Origin: Pseudomonadota bacterium
GTDB taxonomy: Bacteria; Pseudomonadota; Alphaproteobacteria; Rhizobiales; Rhizobiaceae
Direction of reading: 5' to 3'
NCBI GenBank assembly: GCA_023404095.1
Contig: JAEYDD010000032.1
Span: forward strand, 1 to 64,000
DNA length: 64,000 bases
In this document: piece after piece, positions 35,905 through 44,314 of the stretch
Layout of the letters: the number at the start of each line of letters is the position of its first letter
Position numbering within the stretch: the stretch's first letter is position 1
Translations under genes and position numbers: made by a program
The notes under the pieces: model-generated
Databases searched by the model: none
The model's input: only the letters and a program-made list of their open reading frames with translations
Told to the model about the DNA's origin: nothing

Positions 35905-36555
35905 TCAGGCGATCGGCGTGCCGTCGCGGCGCATTTCGCGCGCGTAATAGGCCCAGAAAAGCCGAGCGGAGACACCGCGCCAGGGCGACCAGAGCTGTGC
36001 GATCTCGTCGAGTTCCGCCTGCGAAGGTCGCACCGGCAGGCCCAGCGCATGCGCGACCGCATTCTGAAGCGCAACATCGCCGGATGGAAAGATATCCGGA
36101 TGACCGGCGCAGAAGAGCAGATAGACCTCCGCCGTCCACCGCCCGATCCCCTTGATCGAGGTCAGCGAGCGGATCGCAGCCATCGCATCCATGTGGCAGA
36201 TGGCATCCAGGTCGATCTCGCCCCGGTCGACGGCTTCCGCCACCCGCCGCAGCGTCTCCGCCTTGGCGCGCGACAGCCCTGCCGCGCGGTTGTCCGCTTC
36301 CGTCAGGCTGAGCACGTGATGCGGAGTAATATCGCCGGCTATCTGTCCGAGCTTGGACCAGATGGCGTCAGCACTGGCGCGCGAGACCATCTGCGAAACG
36401 ATGATGCCGGCAAGCCCGCGGTAGCCGGGATCGTGCCGGCGAAGCGGCACCGGGCCGGCCTTGTCGATGACCTGGAACAGCCGCGCATCGAGCAGCGCCA
36501 GGTCGACCAGGCCGGCGGAGACATCCGCCTGTGTTCGGATCATGTGCAGTTGCAT
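35905..36555 (-). CDS. DNA-3-methyladenine glycosylase II type (HhH-GPD)
   Basis: Base-excision enzyme of 216 residues that removes alkylated bases. The helix-hairpin-helix and GPD part reads LTSIKGIGRWTAEVYLLFCAGHPDIFPSGDVAL, with the catalytic Asp in the final GDVAL. No iron-sulfur cluster Cys set follows, which fits the AlkA group rather than MutY/Nth. The start may be the ATG at 36555 or the one at 36543. It is divergent from gluQ. Confidence 0.9.
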   Translation of the reverse strand: MQLHMIRTQADVSAGLVDLALLDARLFQVIDKAGPVPLRRHDPGYRGLAGIIVSQMVSRASADAIWSKLGQIAGDITPHHVLSLTEADNRAAGLSRAKAETLRRVAEAVDRGEIDLDAICHMDAMAAIRSLTSIKGIGRWTAEVYLLFCAGHPDIFPSGDVALQNAVAHALGLPVRPSQAELDEIAQLWSPWRGVSARLFWAYYAREMRRDGTPIA

Positions 36556-36634
36556 GGCACTCCCATCGCGTCGAACCGACTTTCGCTGCTGGCGACCCAT
36601 TGGCGGCCGTGCCGGTTTCGTGCATGAAAATCTC

Positions 36635-37558
36635 ATGGATTCGCTGTTGTCAAAGCAAGCCGTTTTTCGTTTCGCGCCGAGCCCGAACGGGCTCCTGCAT
36701 CTCGGCCACGCCTACTCCGCCATCCTCAACCGCAACATGGCGGCGGCTCGCGGCGGGCGCCTCCTGCTGCGCATCGAGGATATCGATACCGTGCGTTGCA
36801 GGCCAGAATATGAAGAGGCGATCTATCGAGACCTGCATTGGCTGGGCATCGACTGGGAGCGTCCGGTGCGGCGCCAGTCGGACCACTTCCCCTTCTACCA
36901 GCATGCGCTGGAGGATCTGATCGGCCGCGGGCTTGCCTATCCGGCTTTTCTCAGCCGCGGGGAGGTGCGCGAGCGGGTTGCCGCCAGTGAGGGATCGGGA
37001 AGGCCGTGGCCGCGCGATCCGGACGGCGCCCCATGTTATCCGATCGAACAGCGAAGCCTCGATCCGGCCCTTGCGCGGCAGTGGATAGAAGACGGCCGCC
37101 AGCACGCATGGCGGCTCAACATGGATGCCGCGATTGCTGCAGCCGAAGCCCGGCTCGGCGATCACCCGCTGCAATGGCAGGAGACCGGTGCCGGCCCCGA
37201 GGGGGAGACCGGACAGGTAATGGCGCAACCGCAGCGCTGGGGCGACGTCATCCTGTCGCGACCGGACGCCCCTTCGAGCTACCACCTCTCCGTCACGCTC
37301 GACGACGCGCTCCAGGGCGTCACCCATGTGGTGCGCGGCCAGGACCTCTTCCATGCGACGTCGGTCCACCGGCTGCTGCAGGTGCTGCTTGACCTGCCCC
37401 AGCCCGTCTACCGTCATCACGGGCTGGTACTGAGCGAAGACGGGCGAAAGCTCTCGAAAAGCAACCGCGACACCGGGATTGCCGCCTACCGCGAGAAGGG
37501 ACTGCTACCGGCGGACCTGTGCCTGCTGTTCGCGCGCAATGGCCTCGTCCTCGATTGA
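36635..37558 (+). CDS. gluQ: Glutamyl-Q tRNA(Asp) synthetase
   Basis: Paralogue of the glutamyl-tRNA synthetase core that attaches glutamate to queuosine in tRNA-Asp. The 307-residue protein has the class I motifs HLGH (residues 22-25) and KLSKS (272-276) and lacks the anticodon-binding half of GluRS. The usual zinc motif of the family (CxC and later Cys) is missing: the stretch reads AYPAFLSRGEVRER and only one Cys follows. The ATG has no strong ribosome site. Its 3' end overlaps the YihY gene by 54 bases on the other strand. Confidence 0.93.
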   Translation: MDSLLSKQAVFRFAPSPNGLLHLGHAYSAILNRNMAAARGGRLLLRIEDIDTVRCRPEYEEAIYRDLHWLGIDWERPVRRQSDHFPFYQHALEDLIGRGLAYPAFLSRGEVRERVAASEGSGRPWPRDPDGAPCYPIEQRSLDPALARQWIEDGRQHAWRLNMDAAIAAAEARLGDHPLQWQETGAGPEGETGQVMAQPQRWGDVILSRPDAPSSYHLSVTLDDALQGVTHVVRGQDLFHATSVHRLLQVLLDLPQPVYRHHGLVLSEDGRKLSKSNRDTGIAAYREKGLLPADLCLLFARNGLVLD

Positions 37559-38446
37559 AGCCGGCTCGTCCGACGCCGCCTTCCTGCCGCGAATGCGATC
37601 GAGGATGAGGTGCTTGACACGGTACTTCAGAAGCGCCGCGTTGATCTCGGCCCCGAGGATGAAGATCACGCCGACGATATAGAGGAAGACGAGTGCGATC
37701 ATGATCGACGCCAGGCCCGCATAGGTCTTCACATAGGTCGAGAAGGCAGCGAGGTAGGAGGCGAATACATAGGCGCCGATCGTCCAGGCAGCGAGCGTCA
37801 GTACGATCCCGGGCAGCACGTCGGCAATCCGGCGATGGCCGGCGGGAAGCCACAGATGCGCGATCAGAAGTCCGACGAAAAGCACCATCAGGGTGCCGAA
37901 CAGACCCCATTCCAGGACCAGCGAGTAAACATAGCCGAGCCAGGGAATCCATTGGTCCGTCGCGCGCACGGCCAGCGGCGCCGCGACGAGCACGATGCTG
38001 ATTGCCGCCAGCGCGACCACACCGAGCACGACGAACCCGAGACTTGCCAGGCGCGTTACATACCACCAGCGCGTCTCGCTGACGCGGTAGGCCCGGTTCA
38101 GCGACACCCGCAGCGCCTCGACACCGTTGGACGCGAAATAGGCCGCCGCCAGCACCGAAACCGTCGCCAGCCCGCCGCGCGGGATCGTGAGGACGGCAAC
38201 GACCTCGCGCGAGATCGGATCGGCGATCGACGCCGGCCAGGTGTCGAAGATGAGGTGGACTGCTGTGTCGGCAAATTGGTCGGCGCCCAGAAAGGTGCCA
38301 AGCGCCGTGCCGAAAATCAGGAAAGGAAATATGGCAAGAAGCGTCGACAAGGCCACGTGGCTCGCCATTGCCCAGCCGTCGTCTTCGGTGAAATGCCAGA
38401 TCGCATCGAACACGACCTTGTAGACGAGGCGTAGAGCGGTCGGCAT
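37505..38446 (-). CDS. YihY/BrkB family inner membrane protein
   Basis: 313 residues with about six membrane segments and the family pattern (SHVALSTLLAIFPFLIF near the N-terminus, YFASNGVEALRVSLNRAY, and a last segment LVFLYIVGVIFILGAEINAAL). Once thought to be ribonuclease BN, the family is now simply an uncharacterised membrane family. The C-terminus is charged and cytoplasmic. The last 54 bases overlap the end of gluQ in opposite orientation. Confidence 0.9.
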   Translation of the reverse strand: MPTALRLVYKVVFDAIWHFTEDDGWAMASHVALSTLLAIFPFLIFGTALGTFLGADQFADTAVHLIFDTWPASIADPISREVVAVLTIPRGGLATVSVLAAAYFASNGVEALRVSLNRAYRVSETRWWYVTRLASLGFVVLGVVALAAISIVLVAAPLAVRATDQWIPWLGYVYSLVLEWGLFGTLMVLFVGLLIAHLWLPAGHRRIADVLPGIVLTLAAWTIGAYVFASYLAAFSTYVKTYAGLASIMIALVFLYIVGVIFILGAEINAALLKYRVKHLILDRIRGRKAASDEPASIEDEAIAREQQAQVRR

Positions 38447-38552
38447 TTCTCATCCCGTTTGCTGGCCCTCCCGATCGGGACGGTCTTTTTGGCGCAATTG
38501 TCAGCGCCCGGTGAATATGGGAAACGAAACTGAATTTGTACAGGAAATGCAA

Positions 38553-39398
38553 ATGGCAGAACTCGTTTCCACGGCTAGAACGATTATCGTCACCGGGTGT
38601 TCCTCCGGCATCGGTGCCCATTGCGCACGCGCGCTCAAGACAGATGGATGGCGCGTTTTCGCCACGGTCCGCACGGAAGAAGACCGCTCCCCTTTGGAAG
38701 CGGAAGGCATCGAGACCTTCATCATGGACTATACCGATGGCGGCTCGATCGCAGCGCTCGTCAATTCCGTGCTTGAGCGCACCGGCGGACGGATCGACGC
38801 GCTGTTCAACAACGGTGCCTACGGGCAGGCAGGCGCCGTGGAAGACCTGCCCGTTCAGGCCCTGCGCCAGCAGTTCGAGACAAATGTGTTCGGCTGGCAC
38901 GACCTGACGCGCCGCCTCATCCCGGTGATGCGCCGCCAAGGCCATGGCCGCATCGTGCAGTGCTCCTCCATCCTTGGCATCGTGCCCTATCGCTGGCGCG
39001 GCGCCTACAATGCATCGAAGTTCGCGCTCGAGGGCCTGTCGCTGACGATGCGAATGGAGCTCGCAGGATCCGGTGTCCAGGTCAGCCTGATCGAACCGGG
39101 TCCGATCGAATCGCGTTTCACCGCGAACGCCGTCGCCCACATCGAGCGCAACATAGATCTGGAACACTCGGTCCACGCCGAGGAATACCGCCGGCAGATG
39201 CGCCGTCTGCGAGGAGAAAGCAGGCCTTCACCCGGAAAGCTCGGCCCGGACGCTGTCTATCGGGTCCTCAAACATGCACTGGAGGCCCGGATGGCGCGTC
39301 CGCACTACATCGTCACCTCGCCTGCGAAAAAAGGCGCCCTATTGAAGAAGCTGCTTCCGGCGGCATTGTTCTACCGCATCATCGGCAGGCTCGGATAA
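38553..39398 (+). CDS. Short-chain dehydrogenase/reductase (SDR)
   Basis: NAD(P)-dependent oxidoreductase of 281 residues. The nucleotide-binding TGCSSGIG lies at 14-21, NNGAYG follows strand four, and the catalytic Ser (QCSSILG) and YNASK are present. The classical SDR pattern and the extended C-terminus resemble family members annotated as acting on lipids or retinol-like substrates, but the substrate cannot be predicted. The start is the ATG at 38553, 6 bases after AGGAA; earlier in-frame ATGs are less well placed. Confidence 0.9.
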   Translation: MAELVSTARTIIVTGCSSGIGAHCARALKTDGWRVFATVRTEEDRSPLEAEGIETFIMDYTDGGSIAALVNSVLERTGGRIDALFNNGAYGQAGAVEDLPVQALRQQFETNVFGWHDLTRRLIPVMRRQGHGRIVQCSSILGIVPYRWRGAYNASKFALEGLSLTMRMELAGSGVQVSLIEPGPIESRFTANAVAHIERNIDLEHSVHAEEYRRQMRRLRGESRPSPGKLGPDAVYRVLKHALEARMARPHYIVTSPAKKGALLKKLLPAALFYRIIGRLG

Positions 39399-39476
39399 CC
39401 GACGTGCGGCAAGTCACCTCGCTTCACCAAGAAACAATTTCTGGACATAACTCTCGCAACGACGGATTCTCGGCAA

Positions 39477-39680
39477 ATGTCTACCATCCTCACCTATCTC
39501 ACGCTTTTCGTCATGGGCCTCGTCGCGATCGTTTTGATTCGCGGCCTGGCGAACATGCTCAAGGGCGGCAGCGGCAACAAATCCAACAAGCTCATGCAGA
39601 TGCGGATCGTCCTGCAGGCGGTCGCCATCGTGCTCATCATGCTGACGCTGTGGGTCACCGGCGGCGGCCGGCCGTCCTGA
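39477..39680 (+). CDS. HIG1-domain-like twin transmembrane protein
   Basis: 67 residues with two hydrophobic segments (about 4-24 and 44-62) and a short basic loop (KGGSGNKSNKLMQMRIVLQ), the pattern of the HIG_1_N family. Relatives in mitochondria and alphaproteobacteria associate with cytochrome oxidase complexes; a role here is inference. It is followed after 10 bases by the adenosyltransferase gene, so they are probably one transcript. Confidence 0.85.
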   Translation: MSTILTYLTLFVMGLVAIVLIRGLANMLKGGSGNKSNKLMQMRIVLQAVAIVLIMLTLWVTGGGRPS

Positions 39681-39690
39681 GGTTCGTTCC

Positions 39691-40269
39691 ATGGTCAAGC
39701 TGAACAAGATCTACACCCGAACGGGCGACGACGGCACGACGGGCCTGGTTGCCGGTCCGCGCCGCAAGAAATATGACGCGCGGGTCGAGGCCTATGGCGA
39801 GGTCGACGAGACCAATTCGCTGGTCGGCGTCGCACGCCAGCATACCGCGGGCTTCCCCGATCTGGACCGCATGCTGATGAGGATCCAGAACGACCTCTTC
39901 GATCTCGGCGCCGACCTGGCAACGCCTGTTACCGGCGAAGTGCTGCAATATGAGCCGCTGCGCATCGTCAAGGCACAGGTCGAGAGGCTCGAAAACGAGA
40001 TCGACGCGCTGAATGCCGACCTGTCGCCGTTGAACTCCTTCGTGCTCCCCGGCGGAACGGCAGGGGCTGCGGCGCTGCATGTGGCGAGGACGGTTGCCCG
40101 GCGCGCGGAGCGGCGGGTCGTCGAGCTCGATGCGATCGAGGGGGAGGCGGTGTCGCCGGAGGCGATCGCCTACATCAACCGGTTGTCCGACTTTCTCTTC
40201 GTCGCAGCCCGCTGGGTCAATGACAAGGGTGTGCGTGACGTTCTCTGGGTGCCGGGCCAGAACAGGTAG
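39691..40269 (+). CDS. Cob(I)alamin adenosyltransferase, PduO type
   Basis: Transfers the adenosyl group of ATP to cob(I)alamin, giving the coenzyme for mutases and ribonucleotide reductase. The 192-residue protein starts with the ATP-binding signature IYTRTGDDGTTGLV and has the conserved YGEVDETNSLVG and AARRAERRVV segments. PduO is structurally unrelated to the CobA type. It sits between the HIG1-like and rhomboid genes in the same direction. Confidence 0.95.
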   Translation: MVKLNKIYTRTGDDGTTGLVAGPRRKKYDARVEAYGEVDETNSLVGVARQHTAGFPDLDRMLMRIQNDLFDLGADLATPVTGEVLQYEPLRIVKAQVERLENEIDALNADLSPLNSFVLPGGTAGAAALHVARTVARRAERRVVELDAIEGEAVSPEAIAYINRLSDFLFVAARWVNDKGVRDVLWVPGQNR

Positions 40270-40300
40270 TCGCTGAAGCAAGCCGAGGGGATGGGGCTGC

Positions 40301-41086
40301 ATGTTCATACCGCTGCACGACAGGAACTCTCTGAAGTACATCAAGGCGCAATACGTCACGATCGGCCTGATCCTTGTCAACGTGGCGGTGTGGCTCGTGG
40401 CGGGCCTTGTCGCAAGCCAGGCCTTCTCCGACGAAACCGTGGTCGGCCTTGGATACATCCCGGCCGTCGTCTTCGGATATGCTGACCTCGAGCCGGGGCT
40501 GGTGCTGGTACCGGAACACGCGACCTACATTACCTACGCGTTCATCCATACCGATTTTCTGCACCTCGCCTCCAACATGCTGTTTCTCTGGGTCTTCGGG
40601 GACAATGTGGAGGATGCGCTCGGCCACTTCCGCTTTCTCGTCTTCTATCTCGCCTGCGCCGCAGCCGGCGCGCTCGTCCACGGTCTCGTTCAACCCGCCT
40701 CGGAAGCGCCTCTGATTGGAGCGTCGGGTGCGATTTCCGGCGTGGTGGCTGCCTATCTGCTGCTGCATCCGAAGGTGCGCGTCTGGGTACTCGTCTTCTT
40801 CCGCTTCCCCCTGCCGCTGCCGGCCGCCGTTCCGCTTGTCCTTTGGGTCGGCCAGCAGTTCTACATGCTGTTTCTGGATCCGAACGGCGGCGTATCGTGG
40901 GGCGCCCATGTGGGCGGCATCATTGCCGGCGCTGTTCTCGTCGTCTTTCTCAGGCGGCGCGGCGTGCCGCTGTTCGACCGTACCATCGTGACGCCGGATG
41001 CGGTGCAACACAGGGAAACGGCCCCGACGAAGGAACTGGGGGAACGTCAGGCCTCCCCCGCACCGCCCATCCGCTGGGGCAGATAA
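40301..41086 (+). CDS. Rhomboid family intramembrane serine protease
   Basis: 261-residue protein with about six membrane segments. The catalytic dyad is Ser142 in GASGAISG and His203 in WGAHVGG, and the conserved HxxxN pattern (HLASNMLFLWVFG) precedes. It should cleave membrane proteins inside or next to their spans; substrate unknown. Its C-terminal 50 residues are cytoplasmic and Pro/Glu-rich. Last gene of the HIG1-PduO-rhomboid series. Confidence 0.94.
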   Translation: MFIPLHDRNSLKYIKAQYVTIGLILVNVAVWLVAGLVASQAFSDETVVGLGYIPAVVFGYADLEPGLVLVPEHATYITYAFIHTDFLHLASNMLFLWVFGDNVEDALGHFRFLVFYLACAAAGALVHGLVQPASEAPLIGASGAISGVVAAYLLLHPKVRVWVLVFFRFPLPLPAAVPLVLWVGQQFYMLFLDPNGGVSWGAHVGGIIAGAVLVVFLRRRGVPLFDRTIVTPDAVQHRETAPTKELGERQASPAPPIRWGR

Positions 41087-41111
41087 GTCTGCCCCGTCGG
41101 CAATGTGCCAT

Positions 41112-41142
41112 TTATTGACGTTGACGTGAACGTCAATAATAT
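41112..41142 (+). promoter_or_regulatory. Promoter of etfBA with embedded palindromic operator
   Basis: TTGACG at 41115-41120 and TAATAT at 41137-41142, 16 bases apart, form a strong promoter. The same bases form a 28-bp palindrome (41112-41139) with one mismatched pair: arms ATTGACGTT and AACGTCAAT around a central ACGT. A repressor or MerR-type activator would sit exactly between the promoter boxes. The pattern resembles, from memory, LiuR sites of acyl-CoA and branched-chain amino acid catabolism. The etfB ATG is about 135 bases further on. Confidence 0.65.
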
Positions 41143-41276
41143 GTCATCAGGTTTCTCCGCGAGAGCCCGTCGAAAGAATTGAACTTGGGAAAAAAACGCG
41201 TATCGATGTCGCCAACCGACAATCGGACCGCGCCCCGATGGCGCATTTTCCCACCCGGGCATTGGAAGGAGAAGCC

Positions 41277-42026
41277 ATGAAGATCCTGGTCCCTGTAAAG
41301 CGGGTCGTCGACTACAACGTGAAGATCCGCGTGAAGGCGGATGGTTCGGGTGTCGAGCTTGCGAACGTAAAGATGTCGATGAACCCGTTCGACGAGATTT
41401 CCGTCGAAGAGGCGCTGCGGCTGAAGGAAGCCGGCAAGGCTGCGGAAGTTGTGGTCGTGTCAATCGGCCCGGCCAAGGCCGAGGAGACGCTGCGCACCGC
41501 ACTCGCCATGGGTGCCGACCGGGCAATCCTGGTCGAGACCGATGACGCGGTAGAGCCGCTGGCGGTGGCGAAGATCCTGAAGGGCGTCGCAGAAGCCGAG
41601 CAGCCGGGCCTGATCATCGTTGGCAAGCAGGCGATCGACGACGATTCGAACCAGACCGGCCAGATGCTGTCGGCCCTGCTCGGCTGGGCCCAGGGCACCT
41701 TTGCCTCGAAGATCGAGCTCGGCGATGGTTCGGCAAAGGTCACCCGCGAGGTCGACGGCGGCCTGCAGACGATCGAGGTCAAGCTGCCGGCAGTGGTCAC
41801 CACCGACCTTCGCCTGAACGAGCCGCGCTATGCTTCGCTGCCCAACATCATGAAGGCGAAGAAGAAGCCACTCGACAAGAAGGCTCCGGCCGACTTTGGG
41901 GTCGATACCGCGCCGCGGCTGAAGGTGCTCAAGACCGAGGAGCCCTCGGGCCGCAAGGCCGGCGTCAAGGTCAAGTCGGTGGCCGAGCTGGTCGAGAAGC
42001 TGAAGACCGAAGCCGGCGTGCTTTGA
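41277..42026 (+). CDS. etfB: Electron transfer flavoprotein subunit beta
   Basis: Small subunit of the FAD/AMP heterodimer that takes electrons from acyl-CoA and other dehydrogenases to ETF-quinone oxidoreductase. The 249-residue protein has the family start MKILVPVKRVVDYN, the AMP-binding GKQAIDDDSNQTGQMLSALL and the interaction region near LKLNEPRYA-type sequence (LRLNEPRYASLPNIMKAKKK). An AAGGAG site precedes the ATG. etfA follows after 188 bases that hold a palindromic element. Confidence 0.97.
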   Translation: MKILVPVKRVVDYNVKIRVKADGSGVELANVKMSMNPFDEISVEEALRLKEAGKAAEVVVVSIGPAKAEETLRTALAMGADRAILVETDDAVEPLAVAKILKGVAEAEQPGLIIVGKQAIDDDSNQTGQMLSALLGWAQGTFASKIELGDGSAKVTREVDGGLQTIEVKLPAVVTTDLRLNEPRYASLPNIMKAKKKPLDKKAPADFGVDTAPRLKVLKTEEPSGRKAGVKVKSVAELVEKLKTEAGVL

Positions 42027-42036
42027 CACCCTCCGG

Positions 42037-42149
42037 CATCCCGGCCTTGAGCCGGGATCCAGCAGCGCCGCGTGGGCGGCGCGAGAGGCTATTCTGCGCG
42101 CAAGGATTTGCGCGCGCTGGATGCCGGATCGGTCCGGCATGACGGGATG
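42037..42149. repeat. RIME-like palindromic mosaic element between etfB and etfA
   Basis: 113 bases bounded by CATCCCG and CGGGATG and by inner ATCCAGC / GCTGGAT arms. Inside are four perfect stem-loops: ATCCCGGC/GCCGGGAT (42038-42058), GCGCCGC/GCGGCGC (42065-42082), GCGCGCAA/TTGCGCGC (42096-42115) and ATGCCGGA/TCCGGCAT (42121-42140). The architecture and the GGATCCAGC...GCTGGATGCC borders match rhizobial intergenic mosaic elements as I remember them. It probably stays in the etfBA transcript and may affect mRNA stability. Confidence 0.75.
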
Positions 42150-42214
42150 AACAAGATTGTCGCGCGCCGGTCCGAAGGGAACCGTTGAGCGCAAACAGAT
42201 AGGGAGACATCACC

Positions 42215-43144
42215 ATGGCCATTCTTCTTCTGGCTGATCACGACAGCGCCCATCTTTCCGACCAGACCGCCAAGGCGCTGACGGCGGCAACGAAAATCGG
42301 TTCCGACGTGCACATTCTCGTCGCCGGCGCAGGCGCCAAGGCTGCGGCCGAGCAGGCCGCCAAGCTTGCCGGCGCCTCCAAGGTGCTCGTTGCCGAGGAC
42401 GCAAGCCTCGAAAACAACCTCGCCGAGCCGCTGGCGGCCCTGATCGTTTCACTTGCCGGCAACTACGACACGATCATCGCCGCTGCCACCTCGGTCGGCA
42501 AGAACGTGATGCCGCGCGTGGCAGCACTTCTCGACGTCGCCCAGGTCTCCGAGATCGTCGAGGTGGTTTCGCCCGACACCTTCAAGCGGCCGATCTACGC
42601 CGGCAACGCCATCCAGACGGTGCAGTCGACAGATGCGAAGAAGGTGATCACCGTGCGCACGGCAAGCTTTGCCGCAGCGCCCGAAGGCGGCTCTGCTGCG
42701 ATCGAGACGGTGGCCGCTGCCGCAGATCCGGGCCTTTCGTCGCATGTCGGCGATGCGCTGTCCTCGTCGGACCGCCCCGAGCTGACCTCGGCCAAGATCA
42801 TCATCTCCGGCGGCCGCGCGCTGGGCTCGGCGGAGAAGTTCAAGGAAGTGATTCTGCCGGTGGCCGACAAGCTCGGCGCCGCCGTCGGCGCGAGCCGTGC
42901 GGCTGTCGACGCCGGCTATGCGCCGAACGACTGGCAGGTCGGCCAGACCGGCAAGGTCGTCGCCCCGCAGCTCTACATCGCCTGCGGCATCTCCGGTGCC
43001 ATCCAGCACCTTGCTGGCATGAAGGACTCGAAGGTCATCGTCGCCATCAACAAGGACGAGGAGGCCCCGATCTTCCAGGTCGCCGACTACGGCCTCGTCG
43101 GCGATTTGTTCGAAGTCCTGCCGGAGCTTGAGAAAGCGCTCTGA
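42215..43144 (+). CDS. etfA: Electron transfer flavoprotein subunit alpha
   Basis: Large ETF subunit of 309 residues that carries FAD. The C-terminal FAD-binding signature APQLYIACGISGAIQHLAGM and AINKDEEAPIFQVADYGLVGD are complete, and the N-terminal half has the loose ETF fold. The ATG follows GGGAGA. It is separated from etfB by the mosaic element and from the dehydrogenase gene by a strong terminator. Confidence 0.97.
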   Translation: MAILLLADHDSAHLSDQTAKALTAATKIGSDVHILVAGAGAKAAAEQAAKLAGASKVLVAEDASLENNLAEPLAALIVSLAGNYDTIIAAATSVGKNVMPRVAALLDVAQVSEIVEVVSPDTFKRPIYAGNAIQTVQSTDAKKVITVRTASFAAAPEGGSAAIETVAAAADPGLSSHVGDALSSSDRPELTSAKIIISGGRALGSAEKFKEVILPVADKLGAAVGASRAAVDAGYAPNDWQVGQTGKVVAPQLYIACGISGAIQHLAGMKDSKVIVAINKDEEAPIFQVADYGLVGDLFEVLPELEKAL

Positions 43145-43215
43145 GCGGTTGCGGCGACTGCGGCACCGGCGACGAATAATCGCTGGAAAAAAACGTCGCA
43201 CCCCATTATCACTTC

Positions 43216-43249
43216 ACCGGGTCGACATTAGTCGGCCCGGTTTTCTTTT
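43216..43249 (+). terminator. Rho-independent terminator after etfA
   Basis: An 11-bp stem (ACCGGGTCGAC / GTCGGCCCGGT, one G-T wobble) with an ATTA loop at 43216-43241, followed by TTTCTTTT. It ends 27 bases before the dehydrogenase ATG, so the latter depends on readthrough or on a promoter overlapping this structure. Confidence 0.85.
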
Positions 43250-43276
43250 GGGCTTCGGCCAGTCGGTGAGCGGAAA

Positions 43277-44155
43277 ATGAGCACGATCAGGAATGTCGGT
43301 ATCGTCGGAGCGGGCCAGATGGGCTGCGGCATCGCCCATGTCTGCGCCACCGCCGGCTACAAGGTCCAGATGTACGATCTTTCGATGGAGCGCATCGAGG
43401 CGGGCCTCGCGACGATCCACGGCAACCTGGCAAGGCAGGTATCCTCCGGCAAGATGACCGACGAGCAGCGCAAAGATGCGCTGTCGCATATCAAGGGTTC
43501 CAACGACGTCAACGATCTCTCCCAGGCCGACCTCGTCATCGAGGCTGCGACGGAAGACGAGACCGTCAAGCGCAAGATCTACGGACAGGTCTGCCCCGTG
43601 CTGAAACCCGACGCGATCCTGGCCACCAACACCTCCTCGCTTTCCATCACCCGACTCGCCTCCGCCACCGACCGGGCCGAGCGTTTCATGGGCATCCATT
43701 TCATGAACCCGGTCCCCGTCATGAAGCTGGTGGAACTGGTTCGCGGCATCGCCACGGAAGAGGAAACCTTCAAGACCGCCAAGGAATTCGTGGCGAGCCT
43801 CGACAAGACGGTGACCGTCGCAGAGGACTTCCCGGCGTTCATCGTCAACCGCATCCTGCTACCGATGATCAACGAGGCGATCTATACGCTCTACGAAGGC
43901 GTGGGAACGGTCGATGCGATCGATACCGCCATGAAGCTCGGCGCAAACCATCCCATGGGCCCGTTGCAGCTTGCGGACTTCATCGGCCTCGACACCTGCC
44001 TGTCGATCATGCAGGTGCTCTATGAAGGCCTGGCGGACTCCAAGTACCGCCCCTGTCCGCTGCTGGTGAAATATGTCGAGGCCGGATGGCTCGGGCGCAA
44101 GTCCGGGCGCGGTTTCTACGACTACCGCGGCGAAGTACCCGTCCCCACACGCTGA
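43277..44155 (+). CDS. 3-hydroxybutyryl-CoA dehydrogenase
   Basis: NAD(P)-dependent enzyme that interconverts acetoacetyl-CoA and 3-hydroxybutyryl-CoA. The 292-residue protein has the dinucleotide motif GAGQMGCGIAH near the start, the catalytic His in GIHFMNPVPVMKLVE, and the C-terminal dimer domain with LGANHPMGPLQLADFIGLD. The length is that of the single-domain enzyme. Downstream of etfBA it fits acyl-CoA or polyhydroxybutyrate metabolism. Confidence 0.95.
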   Translation: MSTIRNVGIVGAGQMGCGIAHVCATAGYKVQMYDLSMERIEAGLATIHGNLARQVSSGKMTDEQRKDALSHIKGSNDVNDLSQADLVIEAATEDETVKRKIYGQVCPVLKPDAILATNTSSLSITRLASATDRAERFMGIHFMNPVPVMKLVELVRGIATEEETFKTAKEFVASLDKTVTVAEDFPAFIVNRILLPMINEAIYTLYEGVGTVDAIDTAMKLGANHPMGPLQLADFIGLDTCLSIMQVLYEGLADSKYRPCPLLVKYVEAGWLGRKSGRGFYDYRGEVPVPTR

Positions 44156-44314
44156 TACCCGCGCCGTTCCCGTCGCGCGTTTTCGCCGGCGCCCCTGTGG
44201 TGAAAAGATTTTCGCCGTATGTGCCTGTGATTGGTGACTGATTTCTCGGAAGCCTGCCTTCAGCCCGCTAGTTTGCGGGCAGACAACGCACATGCCTTCC
44301 GGAGAAACATCACC

